The notes under the pieces were generated by a model, which saw only the letters and a list, made by a program, of their open reading frames with translations, searched no databases and was not told the DNA's origin. Below are positions 27,429-36,577 of a DNA stretch of 64,000 nucleotides, piece by piece. Position 1 is the first letter of the stretch. Each line of letters begins with the position of its first letter. The DNA is from Paracoccus xiamenensis (GTDB lineage Bacteria; Pseudomonadota; Alphaproteobacteria; Rhodobacterales; Rhodobacteraceae). The translations under genes and the position numbers were made by a program. The stretch covers positions 62,001-126,000 of the forward strand of contig NZ_JAAOHY010000001.1 of NCBI RefSeq assembly GCF_011308835.1, written 5' to 3'.

Positions 27429-28573
27429 CAGCCGCGCTCCGCCAGCAGGGTGCGGCTGACGATCAGGCGCATGATCTCGTTCGTGCCTTCCAGGATCTGG
27501 TGCACGCGCAGATCGCGGACCAGCTTTTCGATGCCGTAATCGGCCAGATAGCCATAGCCGCCATGCAGTTGCAGACAGCCATTGGCGACCTCGAAGGCGC
27601 GGTCAGTGACCTGCAGCTTGGCCATGGCGCAGAATTTCGTCGCGTCCGGCGCGCCCTGATCCAGCTTCCATGCCGCCTGCCGCAGGAAGATCCGCGCCGA
27701 TTGCAGCGCCGTTTCCATTTCCGCCAGCCGGAATTGCAGCGCCTGAAACTGGTCCAGCGTTTTGCCGAAGGCCTTCCGCTCGCCCATATAGGCCAGCGAC
27801 TTGTCGAGCGCCGCCTGCGCGCCGCCAAGCGCACCGGCCGAGATGTTCAGCCGCCCGCCGTCAAGACCTGCCATGGCATAGGAAAAGCCGCGCCCTTCCT
27901 CGCCGATCTGGTTGTCCAGCGGCACCAGGCAATCGTCGAATTGCACCTGCGCGGTCGGCTGCGATTTCCAGCCCATCTTGCGTTCCGGCGCCCCGAAGCT
28001 CAGCCCCTCGGCCCCGTCCTCGACCACCACGGCGCTGATGCCCTTGGGGCCGTCTTCGCCGGTGCGCACCATGGTCAGATAGCAATCCGAATAGCCCCCG
28101 CCAGAGATGAAGGCCTTGGTGCCGTTCAGCCGGAACCCGTCATTGCCGCGCGCGGCGCGGGTGCGCAGCGCGGCGGCGTCCGAGCCCGATCCCGGCTCGG
28201 TCAGGCAATAGGACCAGATCTTCGACATGCTGCACAGATCGGGCAGGAATTTTGCCTTGGCCTCCTCTGATCCGAATTTCTCGATCATGCCGCCGCACAT
28301 GTTGTGGATCGACAGGAAGCTGCCGACCGATGGGCAGGACATCGCCAGCGCCTCGAAGATCAGCGTGCCGTCCAGCCGCGACAGTCCGCTGCCGCCATAT
28401 TCTTCGCTGACATACAACCCGCCAAAGCCCAGTTCGGCGACCTTGGCCCAAAGCGCCTTGGGAATTGTGCCCTGGGCTTCCCATTCCTCGGCATAGGGCG
28501 CGATATGTTCGGCGCCGAAATCGCGCGCCATGTCGAATATCGCCTGCTGTTCTTCGCTGAGCGCGAAATCCAT
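27428..28573 (-). CDS. Isobutyryl-CoA dehydrogenase (acyl-CoA dehydrogenase)
   Basis: Encodes 381 residues of an acyl-CoA dehydrogenase. YCLTEPGSGSDAAALRT is the FAD-binding signature, and the C-terminal QILEGTNEIMRLIVSR is the family's second signature. The catalytic glutamate is expected in that region. The operon context (mmsA, hydrolase, mmsB) points to isobutyryl-CoA as the substrate. Electrons would go to ETF, encoded at 5.5-7.2 kb. GGGAGAG precedes the ATG. Confidence 0.9.
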   Translation of the reverse strand: MDFALSEEQQAIFDMARDFGAEHIAPYAEEWEAQGTIPKALWAKVAELGFGGLYVSEEYGGSGLSRLDGTLIFEALAMSCPSVGSFLSIHNMCGGMIEKFGSEEAKAKFLPDLCSMSKIWSYCLTEPGSGSDAAALRTRAARGNDGFRLNGTKAFISGGGYSDCYLTMVRTGEDGPKGISAVVVEDGAEGLSFGAPERKMGWKSQPTAQVQFDDCLVPLDNQIGEEGRGFSYAMAGLDGGRLNISAGALGGAQAALDKSLAYMGERKAFGKTLDQFQALQFRLAEMETALQSARIFLRQAAWKLDQGAPDATKFCAMAKLQVTDRAFEVANGCLQLHGGYGYLADYGIEKLVRDLRVHQILEGTNEIMRLIVSRTLLAERG

Positions 28574-28655
28574 GCTCTCTCCCTCATGTCTTTCGTATTT
28601 GTCTGGCGGCTGTTTGCAGCCGGGAAGGGCGGGGGACGACCCCGCCCTGTCATGG

Positions 28656-30155
28656 TCAGTCCAAGGCCTTGAAGTTCAAGGCTGCGCCGTCCTTGATGCC
28701 CGAGAACCAGCGCGCCGTCACGGTCTTGGTCTTGGTGTAGAAGCGGAAGGCGTCCGGGCCGTATTGGTTCAGGTCGCCGAAGGCCGACTTCTTCCAGCCG
28801 CCAAAGCTGTAATAGCTGAGCGGGACCGGGATCGGGAAGTTGATCCCGACCATGCCGACATTCACCCGCGCGGCGAAATCGCGCGCGGTGTCGCCGTCGG
28901 CGGTGAAGATCGAGGTGCCGTTGCCATAATCATTGTCGATGATCAGTTGCAACGCGTCCTCATAGGTTTCGGTGCGGACAGTGGACAGGACCGGGCCGAA
29001 GATTTCCTCGCGGTAGATTTCCATCTCCGGGGTGACGCGGTCGAACAGCGAGGGGCCGCAGAAGAAGCCATCCTCATAGCCCTGAATTTTCAGGTCGCGG
29101 CCGTCGACGACCAGATCCGCGCCCTGATCCACGCCCGAGGCGATCAGCCGGTTGATCCGGTCCTGTGCGGCCTTGGTGATGACCGGGCCGTAATCCACGT
29201 CGTCGCCGGCGGTATAGGGGCCGACCTTCAGCTTCTCGATCCGCGGCACAAGGCGCTCGATCAGCGCGTCGGCGGTTTTTTCGCCGACCGGAACCGCAAC
29301 GGAAATTGCCATGCAGCGTTCGCCAGCCGCGCCATAACCCGCGCCGATCAGCGCGTCCGCCGCCTTGTCCAGATCGGCGTCGGGCATGATGATCATGTGG
29401 TTCTTGGCGCCGCCGAAGCACTGCGCGCGCTTGCCGTTATTCGCCGCGCGGCCATAGATATACTGCGCGATCGGGGTCGAGCCCACGAAGCCCACGGCCT
29501 GAATGGTGGGGTTGTCCAGAATGCCGTCGACGATTTCCTTGTCGCCATTGACGACCTGCAGGACGCCATCCGGCAGCCCGGCTTCCTGCGCCAGCTTCGC
29601 CAGCGTGATCGAGACCGAAGGCACCCGCTCTGACGGTTTCAGGATCATCGCGTTACCCGCAGCCAGGGCCGGGCCCATTTTCCACAGCGGGATCATGGCG
29701 GGAAAGTTGAACGGCGCGATGCCCGAGACAACGCCAAGCGGCTGGCGCATCGCATAGAGGTCGATGCCGGGGCCGGCATCGCCGGTATATTCGCCCTTCA
29801 GCAGCGAAGGCGCGCCCATGCAGACCTCAATCACCTCCAGCCCGCGCTGCACGTCGCCGCGTGCATCGGGCAGTGTCTTGCCATGTTCGACGCTGACCAG
29901 TTCGGCCAGCATGTCCATGTTTTCATTGATAAGCTGTCCGAATTTCATCATCACCCGCGCGCGGCGCTGCGGGTTGGTGGCGGCCCAGCCGATCTGCGCG
30001 CGCGCCGCACTTGCGACAGCGGCATCCAGTTCCGCAGGCGTGGCAAGCGCCACCCGCGCCTGCACCTCGCCCGTGGCGGGGTTGTAGACATCGGCAAAGC
30101 GGCCCGATGTGCCCGAAACTTCCTTGCCGTCGATCCAGTGGCCGATCTCGCGCAT
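28656..30155 (-). CDS. mmsA: Methylmalonate-semialdehyde dehydrogenase (CoA-acylating)
   Basis: Encodes 499 residues of the aldehyde dehydrogenase superfamily. It shows APFNFPAMIPLWKMGPALAA, VGFVGSTPIAQYIY and the catalytic cysteine in AAGERCMAIS, together with the MmsA-type IEVCMGAP and GGAKNHMIIMPDAD segments. It converts methylmalonate semialdehyde to propionyl-CoA with NAD and CoA. I start at the second of two ATGs (30155), five bases from GGAGG. It is the first gene of the valine operon and is divergent from lysR. Confidence 0.94.
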   Translation of the reverse strand: MREIGHWIDGKEVSGTSGRFADVYNPATGEVQARVALATPAELDAAVASAARAQIGWAATNPQRRARVMMKFGQLINENMDMLAELVSVEHGKTLPDARGDVQRGLEVIEVCMGAPSLLKGEYTGDAGPGIDLYAMRQPLGVVSGIAPFNFPAMIPLWKMGPALAAGNAMILKPSERVPSVSITLAKLAQEAGLPDGVLQVVNGDKEIVDGILDNPTIQAVGFVGSTPIAQYIYGRAANNGKRAQCFGGAKNHMIIMPDADLDKAADALIGAGYGAAGERCMAISVAVPVGEKTADALIERLVPRIEKLKVGPYTAGDDVDYGPVITKAAQDRINRLIASGVDQGADLVVDGRDLKIQGYEDGFFCGPSLFDRVTPEMEIYREEIFGPVLSTVRTETYEDALQLIIDNDYGNGTSIFTADGDTARDFAARVNVGMVGINFPIPVPLSYYSFGGWKKSAFGDLNQYGPDAFRFYTKTKTVTARWFSGIKDGAALNFKALD

Positions 30156-30173
30156 CATATCCTCCGATACTGA

Positions 30174-30249
30174 TTTGCGGATCAGCCTATCTTGCGGAAA
30201 TGCCTGTGGGAAGCCAGAGTTCGGCAAAAGGGTTTTGCGGAAACGCAAA
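30174..30249. promoter_or_regulatory. LysR-type operator region between mmsA and lysR
   Basis: The divergent space carries TTGCGGA three times (30175-30181, 30192-30198, 30235-30241). The last copy is part of a perfect dyad, TTTGCG (30234-30239) and CGCAAA (30244-30249), around GAAA. This fits the usual position and symmetry of a LysR recognition site close to the regulator gene, with extra half-sites toward mmsA. Confidence 0.55.
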
Positions 30250-30272
30250 GGGCGTGACGGGCAAGGGTGGCG

Positions 30273-31190
30273 ATGGATTGGGACGATCTGAGGGTGTTTC
30301 TGGCCGTGGCACGCGATGAAAGCCTGTCGCGCGCCGGGCGGCGGCTGGCGATGGATCCGTCAACGGTGGGCCGGCGGGTGGCGCGACTGGAACAGGCGCT
30401 TGGCCGGGCGCTGTTCGTCAAGTCGCCGCAGGGCTATGTGCCGACGCCCGAAGGCGCGCGGCTGATCCCCCATGCCGAGGCGGCCGAACGCGCGCTGACG
30501 GGGGCGGCCGACGCGCTTGGTCAGCCGGGTGATCTGACCGGGCAGTTGCGCATCGGGGCGCCTGATGGTTGCGCGAATTACCTGCTGCCGCAGGTCGCGG
30601 CGGGGCTGTGCGACGCCCATCCCGGGTTGGAAATCCAGATCGTGGCGCTGCCGCGCGTCTTTAACCTGTCCAAGCGCGAGGCCGACGTCGCCATCGCCGT
30701 CAGCCCGCCCGAAAGCGGCCGGCTGGTGGTGCAGCGGCTGTGCGACTATCGCCTGCATCTGGCCGCCCATCGCGACTATCTGGCCGCACAACCGGGGCTG
30801 GACAGCCTGGCCGACCTGCGCGCGCATCGGCTGATCGGCTATATTCCTGACATGATCTTTGATGCCGAACTGGACTATCTGGCGCCGTTGCTGGCACGCA
30901 GCGGGGCGGATGCGGCGCGGCTGACCTCGAATTCCGTGTCGGTCCAGATGCAGGCGATCCGGGGTGGCGCGGGCGTTGGGATCGTCCATGACTTCGCGAT
31001 TCCCTTCACGCCCGGAGTGGTGCGGGTGCTGGCGGAGGAGTTCGGCCTGACCCGCAGTTTCTGGATGATTCGCCATGCCGATGACCGGCGGTCTGAAAGA
31101 TTGAACAGGTTGGCCGACGAATTGGCACAACGCCTGCGCGCCGAGGTCGCCCGGCTGGAATCTGCGGCTGTGACGATTGGCGGGGCTTGA
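30273..31190 (+). CDS. LysR family regulator of the valine operon
   Basis: Encodes 305 residues with an N-terminal winged helix (DDLRVFLAVARDESLSRAGR, then MDPSTVGRRVARLEQALG) and a C-terminal substrate-binding domain. I chose ATG 30273 because AAGGG lies five bases upstream; GTG 30267 is possible. Divergence from mmsA and the dyad between them make it the likely regulator of the operon, probably sensing a valine-breakdown intermediate. Effector and sign of regulation are unknown. Confidence 0.85.
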   Translation: MDWDDLRVFLAVARDESLSRAGRRLAMDPSTVGRRVARLEQALGRALFVKSPQGYVPTPEGARLIPHAEAAERALTGAADALGQPGDLTGQLRIGAPDGCANYLLPQVAAGLCDAHPGLEIQIVALPRVFNLSKREADVAIAVSPPESGRLVVQRLCDYRLHLAAHRDYLAAQPGLDSLADLRAHRLIGYIPDMIFDAELDYLAPLLARSGADAARLTSNSVSVQMQAIRGGAGVGIVHDFAIPFTPGVVRVLAEEFGLTRSFWMIRHADDRRSERLNRLADELAQRLRAEVARLESAAVTIGGA

Positions 31191-31240
31191 CGTCGGGCGT
31201 GGTTGCGACAGACTGGCCTTGCGCAACCACGGAGGGCAAC

Positions 31241-31684
31241 ATGCTGGTGATGCAGATACTTTCGCTGAAAGATCCCGGCGCGGCCACGATCGTGACCATC
31301 GGTTCATCGGCGACGGTCGGCGAGGCCGCGAAGCTGCTGGCGGAAAAGCGGATCGGTGCGCTGGTGGTCAGCGACGACGGCAAAAAGCCGGTGGGCATCC
31401 TGTCCGAACGCGACATCGTGCGCGAGCTGGGCAAGCAGGGCGCAGCGGTTCTGGATGCGCCGATCAGCGATCTCATGACGCGTAAGGTCTCGACCTGCGT
31501 GACCGGGGATGAGGCGAATTCGGTGCTGGAGCGCATGACTGCGGGCCGCTTCCGCCACCTGCCGGTGGTCGATCAGGACGGCAACATGATCGGGCTGGTG
31601 TCCATCGGCGACGCGGTTTCGGCGCGGCTGAAGGAACTGAATGCCGAGCGTGATGCCCTGACCGGGATGATCATGGGTTCCTGA
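31241..31684 (+). CDS. CBS domain-containing protein
   Basis: A 147-residue protein made of a CBS pair: TVGEAAKLLAEKRIGALVVS and VGILSERDIVREL in the first, FRHLPVVDQDGNMIGLVSIG in the second. CBS pairs usually bind adenine nucleotides and act as energy sensors. There is no fused effector domain and no obvious partner nearby. GGAGGG before ATG 31241 sets the start. Confidence 0.88.
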   Translation: MLVMQILSLKDPGAATIVTIGSSATVGEAAKLLAEKRIGALVVSDDGKKPVGILSERDIVRELGKQGAAVLDAPISDLMTRKVSTCVTGDEANSVLERMTAGRFRHLPVVDQDGNMIGLVSIGDAVSARLKELNAERDALTGMIMGS

Positions 31685-31765
31685 CCAAGGGCGGGCCGTG
31701 AAAAGCCCGTTGATTTCGTCGCGCGCATCGGGTCGGTTGCGCGCGACCACTGAAAGGACTGGCCA

Positions 31766-32272
31766 ATGCGCACAGGGCTTTATCCCGGCACCTTCGATCC
31801 GATTACCTTGGGGCACCTGGACATCATCCAGCGTGCCATGACGCTGGTGGACCGGCTGGTCATCGGCGTCGCCATCAATCGCGACAAGGGGCCGCTGTTT
31901 GATCTGGAAGAACGCGTGGCCATGGTCGAACGTGAATGCGCGACGGTCGTCGCCCGCACCGGCGGCGAGATTGTCGTTCACCCGTTCGAGAACCTGCTGA
32001 TCGACTGCGCCCGCGATGTCGGCGCCACGGTCATCATTCGCGGGCTGCGGGCGGTGGCCGATTTCGAATACGAGTTTCAGATGGTGGGCATGAACCGCGC
32101 CCTCGACAGCAGTATCGAGACGGTGTTCCTGATGGCCGACGCCCGACGCCAGGCCATCGCCTCGAAACTGGTAAAGGAAATCGCCCGGCTTGGCGGGGAC
32201 GTGTCGAAATTCGTGACTACCCCCGTGAACGAGGCGCTGCGCGGCCGCTTTGGCCCGCTGAACGCAAGCTGA
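31766..32272 (+). CDS. coaD: Phosphopantetheine adenylyltransferase
   Basis: Encodes 168 residues with the nucleotidyltransferase motif YPGTFDPITLGHLDII at the N terminus and IIRGLRAVADFEYEFQM. It transfers AMP from ATP to 4-phosphopantetheine, the penultimate step of CoA synthesis. AAAGGA precedes the ATG. The gene appears to stand alone between the CBS and DUF2189 genes. Confidence 0.96.
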   Translation: MRTGLYPGTFDPITLGHLDIIQRAMTLVDRLVIGVAINRDKGPLFDLEERVAMVERECATVVARTGGEIVVHPFENLLIDCARDVGATVIIRGLRAVADFEYEFQMVGMNRALDSSIETVFLMADARRQAIASKLVKEIARLGGDVSKFVTTPVNEALRGRFGPLNAS

Positions 32273-32355
32273 ATTCCGCAGGAAAAATGCGCATTTAAAG
32301 ACGGTTGATTGCACGTCCCGCGCCGGCCTAGCCTGTCCAAAATGCGGAGGACAGC

Positions 32356-33156
32356 ATGACCGACAGCGACCCCGATCTGGGCCTTCCCGACGACGGCCCG
32401 GACGAGATTCCCGAACCTGCGGAGATCGGCTTTGAGGCCATCGGCGACAGCCTGCGCGCGGGGTGGCGCGACTTCATGCGCGCGCCGGGTTACGGGCTGT
32501 TCTTTTCGGCCTTCTACGTGCTGGGCGGGCTGGTGCTGACGGCGGTGGCCGCCGCGTCGGGGCAGGAATGGTGGCTGATGCCCTTCGTCGTAGGCTTTCC
32601 GCTGATCGCGCCATTTGCGGCGGTCGGACTTTACGAGGTCAGCCGCCGGTTGGAGGCGGGCGAGCCGCTGATCTGGCGCGAAGTGTTGGGCACGGTTTTC
32701 GCCCAGAAGGACCGGCAGTTGCCCTCAATGGCGATGGTGGTGCTGCTGATGTTCATGTTCTGGGTTTTCGTCGCCCATACCACATTCGCGCTGTTCATGG
32801 GCGTTTCGTCGCTGACCAACGTCACCTCCTCGCCCGAGATGCTGTTGCAGGGGCGCGGTCTGGTCATGCTGCTGGTCGGCAGCCTGATCGGTGCGGGCTT
32901 TGCAGCCGTGCTGTTCAGCTTCACGGTGGTCGGCCTGCCGCTGCTGATGGATCGCGAGATCGACTTCATCACTGCCATCATCACCTCGATCCGCGCGGTC
33001 ATGATGAACCCGGTCGTGCTGGCGGTCTGGGGTGTGGTGATCGCGGCGATTCTTGCGGCGGGGATGGTGCCGATGTTCCTGGGGCTGTTTGTGGCGCTGC
33101 CGGTGCTGGGTCATGCCAGCTGGCACATGTATCGCCGCCTGATGCCCGACGAATAG
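32356..33156 (+). CDS. DUF2189 family integral membrane protein
   Basis: Encodes 266 residues: an acidic, proline-containing cytoplasmic N terminus (about 35 residues), then about five to six transmembrane helices with Gly- and Met-rich segments. The size and RAGWRDFMRAPGYGLFFSAF start of the membrane part match DUF2189 proteins, of unknown function. GGAGGA lies just before the ATG. A terminator follows, separating it from the convergent bactofilin gene. Confidence 0.8.
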   Translation: MTDSDPDLGLPDDGPDEIPEPAEIGFEAIGDSLRAGWRDFMRAPGYGLFFSAFYVLGGLVLTAVAAASGQEWWLMPFVVGFPLIAPFAAVGLYEVSRRLEAGEPLIWREVLGTVFAQKDRQLPSMAMVVLLMFMFWVFVAHTTFALFMGVSSLTNVTSSPEMLLQGRGLVMLLVGSLIGAGFAAVLFSFTVVGLPLLMDREIDFITAIITSIRAVMMNPVVLAVWGVVIAAILAAGMVPMFLGLFVALPVLGHASWHMYRRLMPDE

Positions 33157-33177
33157 GCCGGTCGTTTGGGCATGAGA

Positions 33178-33199
33178 AAGGGGGCCGTGCGGCCCCCTT
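33178..33199. terminator. Hairpin terminator between convergent genes
   Basis: Stem AAGGGGGCC (33178-33186) and GGCCCCCTT (33191-33199) with loop GTGC, between the DUF2189 gene (plus) and the bactofilin gene (minus). The T-runs are short, so efficiency is uncertain. Confidence 0.65.
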
Positions 33200-33220
33200 G
33201 CTGTGTCTGCCCGATTGTCC

Positions 33221-33739
33221 TTATTCGCCGGCCTTGCTGAAATCGGTGGCGGGCGGGGCCAGTTTCTTGGTCCCGCCCTGCGCCAGCGGGTCGTCCTGAC
33301 GCTGGACCGAGCCCTCGAAATGGGCGCCCGATTCGATGGCGATGGTCTTGTGGATGATGTCCCCCTCGACGCGCGCGGTAGAGGACAGCCGGACCTTCAG
33401 GCCGCGCAGGCGGCCGACGACGCGGCCGTTGACGATAACTTCGTCGGCCAGCACTTCGCCGCGCACGGTGGCGGTTTCGCCGATGGTCAGCTGACGGGCG
33501 CGGATGTCGCCTTCTATATTGCCCTCGATCTGGACGTCACCGGCGGTCTGCAGGTCGCCCTTGATGACCAGGTCGGCCGACAGGACCGACGGCGCGGTGC
33601 GGCGGGCCGGGGCGGCCGCGGTCGTCGCCGGGGTCGCGGGCTGTTCCACCACCGGTGCCTCGGCGCGGGCCGGTTCCGATTCGGGGGTTGCGGGTTTGGA
33701 TTGCGCCGGGGTTTCGGTCACACGAGATTTAGAAAACAT
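33221..33739 (-). CDS. Bactofilin (polymer-forming cytoskeletal protein)
   Basis: Encodes 172 residues. A disordered Pro/Ala/Glu N terminus (about 50 residues) is followed by the beta-helical bactofilin core, with repeats such as LVIKGDLQTAGDVQIEGNIE, VRGEVLADEVIVNGRVVG and ARVEGDIIHKTIAI. Bactofilins polymerise without nucleotide and localise wall-modifying enzymes. The start overlaps the end of the upstream M23 endopeptidase gene by 11 bases, supporting joint action at the cell wall. Confidence 0.9.
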   Translation of the reverse strand: MFSKSRVTETPAQSKPATPESEPARAEAPVVEQPATPATTAAAPARRTAPSVLSADLVIKGDLQTAGDVQIEGNIEGDIRARQLTIGETATVRGEVLADEVIVNGRVVGRLRGLKVRLSSTARVEGDIIHKTIAIESGAHFEGSVQRQDDPLAQGGTKKLAPPATDFSKAGE

Positions 33740-34979
33740 TCTGTGCCGCCTTGATGAAGCTCATGGGATTTACGGCCTTGCCGTTGACCCGAACCTCATA
33801 GTGAAGATGCGGGCCGGTCGACCGTCCGGTATTGCCCATATCACCAATGTGGCTGCCGCGCGATACCTTCTGGCCCACCTTCACGCGGATCTTGGACAGA
33901 TGTGCATAGCGGGTTTCGGTGCCAAGGGCGTGCTCAATCTTGATAAGATTGCCGTAACCGCTTTGACGGCCGGCAAATGTCACGACTCCGTCACCGGGGG
34001 CAAGGATGGGCGTGCCGACGGGGCCGGCCAGATCGACACCCTGATGGGCGCGACCCCAGCGAGCGCCGAAGCCCGAGGTGAAACGGAAGGCCGATTGCAC
34101 TGGCATCGCCAGCGGCAGCTTGTCGCTGGCAATGCGATAACGGTTCACCTGGTCCAGGCTGACGATGATGTCGCCGGCGCGTGCCTCGGTTTCGGAAATC
34201 GCGGCATTGCCGCTGGTGGAAACGGCCGCCGGCGTCAGCGGACCGCCCTGACCGGCATAACCTTCGTCGATCGAGGCCAGCAGTTCGTCCGTGTTCAGCC
34301 CGATCTTGTCGAACATCTCCTCGAACGGCACGACCGAGGCGGTGACGGCATCTTCGATCTGAGTGAAAAGTTCGTCATTGCGGGCGATGAGCTGCTTCTG
34401 CTCGGCCTTGGCGGCGGCGGCTTCGGCCTGGGCCACGCGGGCCACCAGCGCGGCGCGGTCGCGGGCCTCGGCGGTGACGCGCAGCTGGTCGTTCAGGGCC
34501 GTCAGCGCCAGATCCTTCTCCTGCACGCCAGCCTGTCCGGTTTGGGGCAGGGCGGCCATGGCGGTGCCCAGCTTTTGCTGCATGGCGTCAAGCCCGGCTT
34601 CCAGCTCGTGCTTTTCCTGCTGCGCGGTCAGCAGGTCGGCCTGGTATTTCGCCACCTGATCCAGCGCCACGGCGAAACGCAGCTGCGCCTCTTGTGCCTC
34701 GGCGGCGCGGGCGTCGCGTTCTTCGGCCAAGGCTTCCAGCCGTGCCTCATAGGTGGTCTGTGCCTGCTCGGACTGGCTTTGCGTGCTGCCACCGATCCGG
34801 TCATAAGCCAGCAGCGCGCCCGACACGATTGCCCAGCCGACCAGAATGGCGGTGCCGCCCAGCAGGCCCAGCTGCGTCATCGGGCGCAGATGGATGACAC
34901 GGGTCGCGTTCTGGGTTTTCAGGAAAAGACGCTGTTCGGGCAAGAGGCGTTCAAGCGCAGAATTTGAGCGGTCAGGCAA
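33729..34979 (-). CDS. M23 (LytM) family peptidase with coiled coil
   Basis: Encodes 416 residues: a short cytoplasmic part, a transmembrane anchor (about residues 34-58), a long coiled coil (about 65-215) and a C-terminal LytM domain. Catalytic zinc ligands are seen in HQGVDLAGPVGTP and HLHYEVRVNG, so the domain looks active. Such enzymes cut peptidoglycan cross-links. The start is TTG 34979 with GGGGAT upstream. The 11-base overlap with the bactofilin gene suggests a scaffold-hydrolase pair like those that shape cells in Caulobacter and Helicobacter. Confidence 0.9.
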   Translation of the reverse strand: MPDRSNSALERLLPEQRLFLKTQNATRVIHLRPMTQLGLLGGTAILVGWAIVSGALLAYDRIGGSTQSQSEQAQTTYEARLEALAEERDARAAEAQEAQLRFAVALDQVAKYQADLLTAQQEKHELEAGLDAMQQKLGTAMAALPQTGQAGVQEKDLALTALNDQLRVTAEARDRAALVARVAQAEAAAAKAEQKQLIARNDELFTQIEDAVTASVVPFEEMFDKIGLNTDELLASIDEGYAGQGGPLTPAAVSTSGNAAISETEARAGDIIVSLDQVNRYRIASDKLPLAMPVQSAFRFTSGFGARWGRAHQGVDLAGPVGTPILAPGDGVVTFAGRQSGYGNLIKIEHALGTETRYAHLSKIRVKVGQKVSRGSHIGDMGNTGRSTGPHLHYEVRVNGKAVNPMSFIKAAQNVF

Positions 34980-35263
34980 GGCAGCTATCCCCGGCTAGTT
35001 CATTGATTTCCGGCCCACTTTGGGGGCGGTTGGCACCGTTCCCGAGCATTGGGCGAAAGATGCTATGCGTGGTAAACATGACACAGCCGCGGGTTTCAAC
35101 TCATTTGCAGATGGACATTGCGAGACAGGCGTAAACCTGCCTGCGTTGGCGAAATCCTGCCGATATTTTGCAGCCGTGCAGCTGTTAAGGAACCCGCAGC
35201 AGAGTGCTTGCCGCTTTGATCCGGCGCGGTTATGTCGAAACGGTTCCGACGGGAAGGCTGGAC

Positions 35264-35407
35264 GTGACGACGCGCAACGTAATCTTCATTTTCGTGCTGA
35301 TCCTGCTGATCTTCGCGGCCGATGCGCTGTGGTTCCACTGGGGGCTGCCGGTTTTCATCGGGAAGCAATTCGTCGCCTTCGTCGAATATCTGAGCTTCTG
35401 GCGCTAG
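35264..35407 (+). CDS. Small single-pass membrane protein
   Basis: A 47-residue protein with one long hydrophobic helix (about residues 6-24) and an aromatic-rich C terminus (FVAFVEYLSFWR). I start at GTG 35264, which has GGGAAGG six bases upstream; the frame is open for 20 codons before that. Small proteins like this are often found upstream of gap in related genomes, to my recollection. Function is unknown. Confidence 0.55.
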   Translation: MTTRNVIFIFVLILLIFAADALWFHWGLPVFIGKQFVAFVEYLSFWR

Positions 35408-35484
35408 ATCGGCCCCGGGCGGGGGTTCCATAGCCGGGAAAAAAGCCTCATAAGCATGGCGAAATCAGTCTGCGGAGGTTCATC

Positions 35485-36486
35485 ATGGCTGTGAAGGTGG
35501 CAATCAACGGGTTTGGACGGATCGGGCGCAACGTTCTGCGCGCCATCGTGGAATCGGGCCGGAAGGATATCGAGGTCATTGCGATCAACGATCTGGGGCC
35601 GGTGGAAACCAACGCCCACCTGATCCGGTTCGACAGCGTGCACGGCAAGTTTCCGGGCACCGTGACCGTGGACGGCGACACCATCGATGTCGGCCGTGGC
35701 CCGATCCGCGTCACCGCGATCCGCAACCCGGCCGATCTGCCTTGGGGCGATGTCGATGTGGTGATGGAATGCACCGGCATCTTCACCGATGCCGACAAGG
35801 CCAAGGTGCATCTGGAAAACGGCGCCAGCCGGGTGCTGGTCTCGGCCCCGTCGAAAGGCGCGTCGAAGACCATCGTTTATGGCGTCAATGACGACACGCT
35901 GACCGCCGAAGACCTGATCGTCTCGAATGCCAGCTGCACCACCAACTGCCTGTCGCCGGTTGCCAAGGTCCTGAACGACGCCATTGGCATCAGCAAGGGC
36001 TTCATGACCACCATCCACAGCTATACCGGCGACCAGCCGACGCTGGACACGATGCACAAGGATCTGTACCGCGCCCGCGCTGCGGCGATGTCGATGATCC
36101 CGACCTCGACCGGTGCTGCCAAGGCCGTGGGCCTGGTTCTGCCGGAACTGAATGGCAAGCTTGACGGCGTGTCGATCCGGGTGCCGACGCCGAACGTCTC
36201 GGTCGTTGACCTGACCTTCGAGGCCAGCCGCCCGACCACCGTGGAAGAGGTCAACAACGCCATCAAGGCTGCCGCCGATGGCCCGCTGAAGGGCATTCTG
36301 GGCTATACCGACCAGCCCAACGTCTCGATCGACTTCAACCACGACCCGCGTTCGTCGATCTTCGCGCTGGATCAGACGAAGGTGCTGGAAGGCAACATGG
36401 TCCGCATCCTGACGTGGTACGACAACGAATGGGGCTTCTCGAACCGGATGAGCGACACCGCCGTCGCCATGGGCAAGCTGGTCTGA
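35485..36486 (+). CDS. gap: Glyceraldehyde-3-phosphate dehydrogenase, type I
   Basis: Encodes 333 residues with the NAD motif [15 protein letters not shown] and the active-site [15 protein letters not shown] holding the catalytic cysteine, followed by HSYTGDQ. It interconverts glyceraldehyde-3-phosphate and 1,3-bisphosphoglycerate in glycolysis and gluconeogenesis. GCGGAGG precedes the ATG, and a strong terminator follows. It stands apart from tkt, pgk and fba, which often accompany it elsewhere. Confidence 0.97.
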   Translation: MAVKVAINGFGRIGRNVLRAIVESGRKDIEVIAINDLGPVETNAHLIRFDSVHGKFPGTVTVDGDTIDVGRGPIRVTAIRNPADLPWGDVDVVMECTGIFTDADKAKVHLENGASRVLVSAPSKGASKTIVYGVNDDTLTAEDLIVSNASCTTNCLSPVAKVLNDAIGISKGFMTTIHSYTGDQPTLDTMHKDLYRARAAAMSMIPTSTGAAKAVGLVLPELNGKLDGVSIRVPTPNVSVVDLTFEASRPTTVEEVNNAIKAAADGPLKGILGYTDQPNVSIDFNHDPRSSIFALDQTKVLEGNMVRILTWYDNEWGFSNRMSDTAVAMGKLV

Positions 36487-36516
36487 TCAGACCCATCGGG
36501 ATCTGCCGAGAAAATG

Positions 36517-36547
36517 AAAAACGGCCTCCAACCGGAGGCCGTTTTTT
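36517..36547. terminator. Bidirectional intrinsic terminator after gap
   Basis: Stem AAAAACGGCCTCC (36517-36529) and GGAGGCCGTTTTT (36534-36546), loop AACC, with T-runs on both strands. It serves gap and the convergent phasin-like gene. Confidence 0.92.
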
Positions 36548-36577
36548 CGTGCCGAGGGGCGGTTTGCCCTTCCGCGA

